64,000 nt of DNA from Pinus tabuliformis. Taxonomy: Eukaryota > Streptophyta > Pinopsida > Pinales > Pinaceae. How positions within the stretch are numbered: position 1 is the first letter of the stretch; the number at the start of each line of letters is the position of its first letter. The position numbers and the translations under genes were made by a program. Below, in pieces: positions 57,894 to 64,000 of the stretch. The notes beneath the pieces were generated by a model. It did not search any database. It was not told the origin of the DNA and was given only the letters and a program-made list of their open reading frames with translations. Location of the stretch: the NCBI GenBank assembly GCA_031772625.1, contig CM062811.1, positions 651,374,871 to 651,438,870 on the forward strand, written 5' to 3'.

Positions 57894-58415
57894 GCTCTGC
57901 AGAGAGACCTGTTGGCACCTTACGGAGAAGCCCTGCAAAAAATCAGAAGTAATTCCAGGTTGCAAAAACAAAGAAACTTGTGTTATTCAACTATACACAT
58001 CCGTTAGATATGTATACCGAATTCAGGTCCCAGATAATTGCATTCTTATAAACAAGGTGGATGAGCCTTATTGAAATCCATATAAAATTGCATTCTTATC
58101 AACAAGGTGGATGAGCCTTATTGAAATCCATATAATTACCTTAATACCCAATTCAGGCTCTGCAGAAAGGACCTGTTGGCACCTTTTAGAGAAGTGTCAT
58201 CTTACTGAGAAGCCCTGCAGAAAATGAGAAATAATTCCAGGTTGCAAAAACAAAGAAACCTTACTGAGAAGCCCTGCAGAAAATGAGAAATAATTCCAGG
58301 TTGCAAAAACAAAGAAACCTTACTGAGAAGCCCTGCAGAAAATGAGAAATAATTCCAGGTTGCAAAAACAAAGAAACTTGTGTCATTCAACTATGTCGGC
58401 ATGTGAGCAGGTCGC
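57894..58415 (+). repeat. 59-bp tandem triplication and related copies
   Basis: Three back-to-back, essentially identical 59-bp units (CTTACTGAGAAGCCCTGCAG...CAAAGAAAC) begin at 58201, 58260 and 58319. A diverged single copy lies at 57917-57976. Between them CATTCTTATMAACAAGGTGG is duplicated with its following ~30 bp (58041-58090 and 58091-58138). The series CTGCAGA..GGACCTGTTGGCACC also occurs twice (57896 and 58158). The locus has been copied repeatedly in small steps. Confidence 0.92.
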
Positions 58416-59030
58416 AATGGTGTTGATTAGGGTGTTTCGTTTGAAGTCAAAAGTGGTGCCCAAGTCGATTGGGAGAATTCAAAACTTCTGGTGAAATCTT
58501 TGCTCTGCAGGTCTAGCGATGGATTTATGGCATTTTTCTGGGCACTAGTTTCTGATTGGGATCTCAAAAAACTTAGCGAAAGAAATGTTATAAGAGTGAG
58601 ATCACAAATGGATGGTCATGAGCTAGTTGAGCTCCAGAATGGAGCAGAGTATTGCATATGTGAATCCACGAACCCTAAAGATTTTAGGGAAGCTAGTGAT
58701 AGAGAACCTCCACTTCAGAACATCTTGAATATCTTGAAAGCAGTGTACACGATCTTGAATATAGTGTGGATTGGCGTGAGTTCCCAGCATAAGTCTTGAA
58801 ATTTTTTAAGGAAATTCAGCCTCTCAGATTGCGTTTCTAGATGGAGAGCTTGACGTTGAAGATCGTATTCTGTGTGAGTCAGAATAAGGGTTTCTGTAAT
58901 TGATTCTCGAGTTGGGTTAGTTTCCTGTCACAATTAACTGCTATGGCTACGGAAAAGGTTATCAAGGACAAGGTCGCGTCCTTGAGGAAGGCGCTAAGTG
59001 AGAATGGAGAAAGCCAGTAAAGGGATCTAA
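58416..59030 (+). pseudogene. Possible host-gene exon relics, unrecognised
   Basis: Short protein-like tracts: ACEQVAMVLIRVFRLKSKVV (from 58392), then a 102-codon frame at 58491-58799 whose middle reads DLKKLSERNVIRVRSQMDGH, ELVELQNGAEYCICEST, and a Met-start tract at about 58943-59020, MATEKVIKDKVASLRKALSE, with NGESQ just before a TAA. The last has good codon-like composition and a GTAAAG next to its end, which could be a splice donor. I recognise none of them. GC content is higher than around. They may be pieces of one host gene or chance. Confidence 0.3.
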
Positions 59031-59201
59031 GGGATACCTGTATGAATTTAACAAAATTCAACTAATGAATAACAACAAAAGAATATAGACAGAAAGACAG
59101 AAATTATACAAAATTTGACCACAAGTAATGAGGATTGAATAACACACCTTAAATGCCTAATCAGAGTTTTTGAAGTTTGCAGTAGCTGGGGGATGCAGGG
59201 G

Positions 59202-59297
59202 TAGTCTCTGTGTTCCATTGCCATAGCTTTTGGACCACCACCACATATTTAACGGATAGTCTCTGTGTTCCATTGCCATAGCTTTTGGACCACCACG
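59202..59297 (+). repeat. 40-bp direct repeat
   Basis: TAGTCTCTGTGTTCCATTGC followed by CATAGCTTTTGGACCACCAC occurs at 59202-59241 and about 59258-59297, identical. Confidence 0.95.
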
Positions 59298-62200
59298 TTG
59301 TTAACAGCTTGAAAAGGGCCGAACGATCCTCATATTGATCCCAAATGAAATTAATTCTAACCAGAAAAACAGAAACACGCAAAGAAATTTACTTTTGCTG
59401 CACACAAATTGTGAATATCTCACAATTGGATTCAACGATCATGCTTTTGCTTATTAGAAAGATGTGGGAAAAGCGTATTGGATTCCCAGTTTTAAAGCAA
59501 TGCTTTTCTTGAAAAAGATAATTTTATGGTAATATTTATTTATTTTATTTTCTATTCCTATTAATATTTATTTATTTATTTTGTTATTTTAATTATATTT
59601 AAAATATTTTATATTATTATAATATTTAATTATATATTTCTAGGATTCATATTTTGTAATGACCCCGTAAAATCTTGTAATGATAAAAGTTACCATGGTA
59701 GAAATTAGTATGAACTACTAACTAATATTGTTAAAAGATATTATTTTTGGTTATTTATAAATGGAAGATATTTTGATAAATGCTGGCAGTCTCCTAAGGG
59801 AGGAGTTGGATACAGAAACAGTTACGAAAACTAACCCTCAGCCAGGAAAAGTCCTGGGAGGGAAAGCATTCCTGTCTGTTGGGACAGAGAGGAGAGGAAA
59901 TTTTCTGTGTGAAATAAAAAAACAAAGGAAAGGGTTACGTCTGGTGAGGACCAGATAACCTAGGCACTGAGGTGCTGGAGTCTTGCTGAGGGCTGCAGGC
60001 CTGCAGGACAGCTCGGGGGGAGAATCCAGTGAATTGATGGATCTCATGGCTGGGTGGATAAGAGCAATTATATGACTACAGGTGAACATCTGGAGCATTA
60101 ACTTCTGTAACTGGCGAACCAGGTACGAGCTAATCACCAGATTTAGTCTTTCCTTAGTCTATGTATTGGAAATTTAAAAGGAAATGAAACCAGTTCTCTG
60201 TTGCTTAAAAGTAGAAGTAAGGTTACTGTCAATTAACCAGTGCTAAGATTATTCTAGTGCTAGTTATTAAGCAAGGAACAGAAACTATCCACTGTATGCA
60301 TTACAGGTAAATATAGAAAACTGATACATGTTTAAGTACAGGAGTTGTTGCCTCAGACTATTTGATATATTTATACTATCTGATACAAACTTAAACATCG
60401 CGAGCTAGGCATGTGAAAACAGATGTTTATGAACAGAACAGAAATTGTTGCATGCATCTGTATAACAACTCAGAATGTACTATATATAGAGAAATTTAAA
60501 CAGAACTAGAAATAGTAACTGTGTGAATGAAATGTATGCAATAAGTACGCAACAAGCTGTGTAGCAGTGGAGAATCGTTGCATAGCGATAGAAGTGGTCT
60601 ATCCTGAAAACCCAATGATTCCGTGCGAATCTAAATATCAAGAGCAAGAAACTGAAAACGAACTGTAATTGAAATATATAGCGAGTTGGCAACCAAGGAG
60701 TTAGTACACTTGGTACCAGAATACATTTACATACATTTGAAAACAGAGGCTATGCTCGTATACAGACCATGAATATAAACCCGATACAGAGGTTATAAGC
60801 ATAATCTGAAACAGAGGTTATAAGCATAATCTGAAACAGAGAATTATAGCCATCGAAATGTTACAGCATAAACTTGGAACAGGGGTTCCTTTCGTATAAA
60901 GGTTATACGCTTAAGTGCGGAACCATGAATATATTCATAAGTCTAAAACAATAATTACAAGCCATTGCAAAGATATGAACCATTAATTGTTTGCCACCGT
61001 CGGGACGCATGGTCTCAGAACGCGGTTGGACCTAATATCCATAGGGCAGCATGACGCTACCGGATATAGAGCCGCAGTGGTGTCAGCCATACGCCAATAT
61101 CCATAAGACAAAACTATTGAATACATTACCGAGCGGTTGCAATAAACCCTAATCAAACAGTGGCAAATGGAGAATGCCTCGAGCACAACTATGACTGTAA
61201 TATGATGCAATACTCTTAACAAATGCACGGAAATGATTCCGGAAACTATAAGTGACCAAACATACATATCGTATCCCATAAGTTAAGCAGAAGATTCTGT
61301 ATTACTCGAAATCCTGTGAATGTCAAATGGTATTTAAAACAAGAATCCGGAGAGACTGTTCTCCCAAAATTACCGACAACAGTTGAAGACCCAGTATTAT
61401 ATATCAATCGAACAAACATCGGTCTATGGACCGTAAATCGAAAGGGTTCTGCCATGAGACAGTGGCCTGTAACTTATAAATACATTCAAGCAGTCTGGCA
61501 CGAAGCCTAAATCTATATTAACAGTAAACAGAGACCTGGAGAACGCTGGTACCGGCATGAAAAGGGCCGACCACGCTCGAACCAGGGTTTGCCAAATGTA
61601 TAACCCTGAAGCAGTTAAGGAAATCTCTGTAAGGGACTCCTTTAACTCTCAGAAAACAAGCTTATACAGTACTCAAGAGTATCTTTCACCCTCGACAGGG
61701 AAACCAGTCATGCTAAAGCAGAGATGGGTACATACCTGTTGAAGCCGTGGACGTATACCCTGTGTTGAGTGACTAAGGAATCATAGCAAACCCTTGACGC
61801 AGAGTAACAAGACCCTAACACAGTGAAAGCAGAGGATTAGTGGCATATACATAACTCATGATTTAACATGAATGCAGAGAGCCATGAAACTCTAAATTAC
61901 AAACTCAAACAATCTCAGAATAGGTGATGAAGTCAGTGGTCTTGGGTATGAGCAATAACATTACCTGAGCGTAACGTTGCAGAGCTGGTAGCTGCAGCAA
62001 GAGGGACATCGTCGAACCAAATAGCTTTCACCATGCGGTAATAGGTGCAAATGACAGCGAGAAAATAGCTCTGGGGCTTATAAACTTCCGATAAACCCTT
62101 AGATGCCTCAGAACCCTTGGATCTCATCTTGCCATCCACACCGTCCATCAAATGGCGCGTAAACCCTAACACATTATCCGATGTATCACGTGGCTTCAGC

Positions 62201-62344
62201 ACGGTAGGGTGCCACCTGGTGCGGGTAGGTAAGGAAAGGGAGACTCCGTGCATGGTCTGGCAGATGGGAGTTGACAATAATACAACACCAATAGGTAAGG
62301 TTGCCGAGTGGTTTACCACCGTAAGTAAGGGAGATCATTTATAG
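59298..62344. other. Unassigned stretch, GC-richer than its flanks
   Basis: 59500-59650 is very AT-rich. From 59655 (TGTAATGACCCCGTAAAATC) to 62344 the sequence is GC-richer and resembles the long untranslated parts of LTR elements, but no matching LTR, primer site or protein motif is seen. A 26-bp unit ACAGAGGTTATAAGCATAAT(CTGAAA) is tandemly doubled at about 60789-60840. Open frames at 61316-61510 (plus) and 62319-61933 (minus) have no known motif. Confidence 0.4.
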
Positions 62345-64000
62345 TCAACAGCATCAACCATATAATATAAACCATTTCCTTAGATATGTATGCTTAAACC
62401 GTATGCATGAAGTTATGATGTAGTGGGACCATGATATGGTTAAATTTTTTTTTAATCTGCATGGGTAGATCGTGACATATTTTATATAGAATTCAGTTTT
62501 AATTATGTGAGGGAAATTTTGATGGTTTAATTTCACTTGAAAATTTATGAATAATATTTAAAGAATTAACAATAAATGTTTTTTAATTGATTAATTATAT
62601 ATATAAAACTTATTATTTTTAAACACATATATAATTTTCTTATTTTTTAAATCATTTTAGAAAATATAATAACAATTTATTTTTAGTTTTCCATTTGTCA
62701 AACAATTCTAATAAATTCAAGATTTTTAGTTTTCCATTTGTCAAACAATTTTGACCAAGAATGTAAATTTGACTTGATGAAGTTGTTCTTTCAATAGTAA
62801 TTGTAAATCTAGCTTTCAAAACCAAATTGTCCTATTGCAACATTCGATATATGCCACTCCATAAAATGGCATTCAAAAATACTAATTCATGTATTCATGG
62901 ATTTGGCAACACAATTCGTATGCACCACTCTTTTTTCATGTTTGAAGGACACATAAGTTGGTGGTCCATTATTTGACCAATCTAGGAGCACACATGAAGG
63001 AAAATTTGATAAATATAAAATGGGGGAGGCACCTATCTTAGTAATAATAATTTGGGTGAAATTGCAATTTCTTGTTGTTTAAAGTGAAATTTTGAATGTG
63101 TAAATAGATTTAATGCATTAAAAGATCGACACGCTACTCAAACTATATACACTCCATTCAGGGCATATTGACCATGAAAGTGAATTGAATTTGATCAAGA
63201 ATATGAAGGGGAACCTGTATCTAGATGTGGAAATCAACAATGTGTTATGTACAAGTCGGTAGAGACTACATAGCACATGCAAGTGATAGTATAAGAAGAG
63301 TCTTGTAGGACACTAATGAGAGGTGACCATACTGGCCCTACATTGGAGTAACTAGCATGAAATGTGGCAGAACAACCTACAATTAGAAGAATAAGAATAG
63401 ACAAGAAATATAGTCAGGAAGAGCATAAAAAGTCATCTGTAGTCGTAGGAAGTGAAGTACGTGAGAATGGTAGAATAATTTAATTGCCTGAGAGGCGCTC
63501 GTATAGGGGTAGATCTCACATAAAAAGTAAACATGTAAACTTAAATGTAAACGTAATGTTTAACATTTAATATTTAACATTTTTAACATAACGTCCGCCC
63601 TATTTAGAAATCAATTTAATTATTATTATGTATAAACACAATATAAATTTAAATATAAAGGGTTTACAAACATTCAAAAAAATGTATGGTAAATAAAAAA
63701 AAATATAAATAAGAGTATGGTAAATAAATATAACTTTTATTTTTATATTTACTCCAAAAGTATGGTAAATAAATATAAATATAAATAAACTAGAGGTATG
63801 GTAAATAAATAAAACCTCTTTTTATATTTACTCCATAAACCTCTTTATATTTACCAAAACTCAAAAAAGAGGTTTCATTTAGGTAAAGCCTATGGGCCAA
63901 ATACCATGGGACAAATAATTATTAATACCATGGGCCAAATACCATATTTATAAAAGTGGCATGGTAAATAAATAAAAATATATCAAATAAGATTAATATA
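62345..64000. repeat. AT-rich end of window with short direct repeats
   Basis: No gene. TTTAGTTTTCCATTTGTCAA (plus ACAATT) occurs at about 62682 and 62726. From 63676 to 63980, GTATGGTAAATAAATA recurs four to five times and alternates with TTTTATATTTACTCC, its partial complement, so the end is a cluster of related short units; ATACCATGGGCCAAATACCA is doubled near 63900-63950. Confidence 0.75.

Noticed and set aside
62295-62330. tRNA gene (GTTGCCGAGTGGTTTA looks like a Leu/Ser tRNA A box)
   Set aside because: No B box or acceptor stem partner within the next 80 bp.
59655-62344. LTR starting TGTAATGACCCCGTAAAATC
   Set aside because: No matching end, primer site or polypurine tract was found; kept as unassigned.

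Overview
The window is nuclear DNA of a land plant, most likely a seed plant with a large repeat-laden genome; a gymnosperm is my best guess, but this is inference. The signs of a plant are: Copia-type retroelement relics with initiator-Met tRNA primer sites, a Gypsy LTR followed by the Asp-tRNA-type primer site known from Athila/Tat elements, L1-type LINEs whose ORF1 has a DUF4283-like part and a CCHC knuckle, a tRNA-derived SINE, and a decayed polyubiquitin gene. The DNA is AT-rich and intron-poor, and I found no intact host gene. Almost everything recognisable is a fossil of a mobile element, a tandem repeat or a pseudogene.

Layout. 1-600: a foldback (MITE-like) element and a (TA)n tract. 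1.0-3.7 kb: a LINE with ORF1 and the endonuclease part of ORF2 but no reverse transcriptase. 4.5-9.6 kb: a minus-strand Copia relic with one LTR. 9.9-11.8 kb: an unrecognised, broken, multi-segment coding tract on the minus strand. 11.9-13.2 kb: a degenerate repeat of about 50 bp built around TGCGCA. 13.4-17 kb: a plus-strand Gypsy relic. 17-20.7 kb: unassigned. 20.77-21.76 kb: a 987-bp Copia-like LTR with a polypurine tract. 22.3-25.2 kb: T/G-rich tandem repeats, then very AT-rich DNA. 25.2-27.6 kb: unassigned, with one protein-like ORF. 27.65-28.54 kb: a second block of the TGCGCA repeat. 29.4-29.6 kb: a 185-bp LTR with a primer site. 29.8-30.15 kb: a dispersed repeat that recurs at 44 kb. 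30.3-31.7 kb: a second LINE ORF1. 32-37.4 kb: nested duplications and T/G-rich repeats. 38.4 kb: a young-looking SINE with a perfect 17-bp target duplication. 39.55-40.6 kb: a head-to-tail duplication of about 530 bp. 41.56-42.9 kb: an antisense polyubiquitin pseudogene. 46.0-50.0 kb: a Gypsy 5' LTR, primer site, leader and an open gag-like frame. 50.03-56.48 kb: a 6.45-kb satellite made of CTAGC/CTACT pentamers with higher-order structure. 56.5-59.4 kb: a cluster of short recent tandem duplications. 59.4-64 kb: mostly unassigned AT-rich DNA.

No pathway or operon can be drawn. The history that can be read is one of layered insertion and local duplication: LINE and Copia relics abut each other, the Gypsy gag frame stops 16 bp before a satellite, and two loci 15 kb apart share the same leader-like repeat. 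The best candidates for something undescribed are the pentamer satellite with its higher-order markers, the TGCGCA-type 50-bp repeat, the antisense polyubiquitin relic, and the paired 370-bp repeat at 30 kb and 44 kb with a shared open frame.
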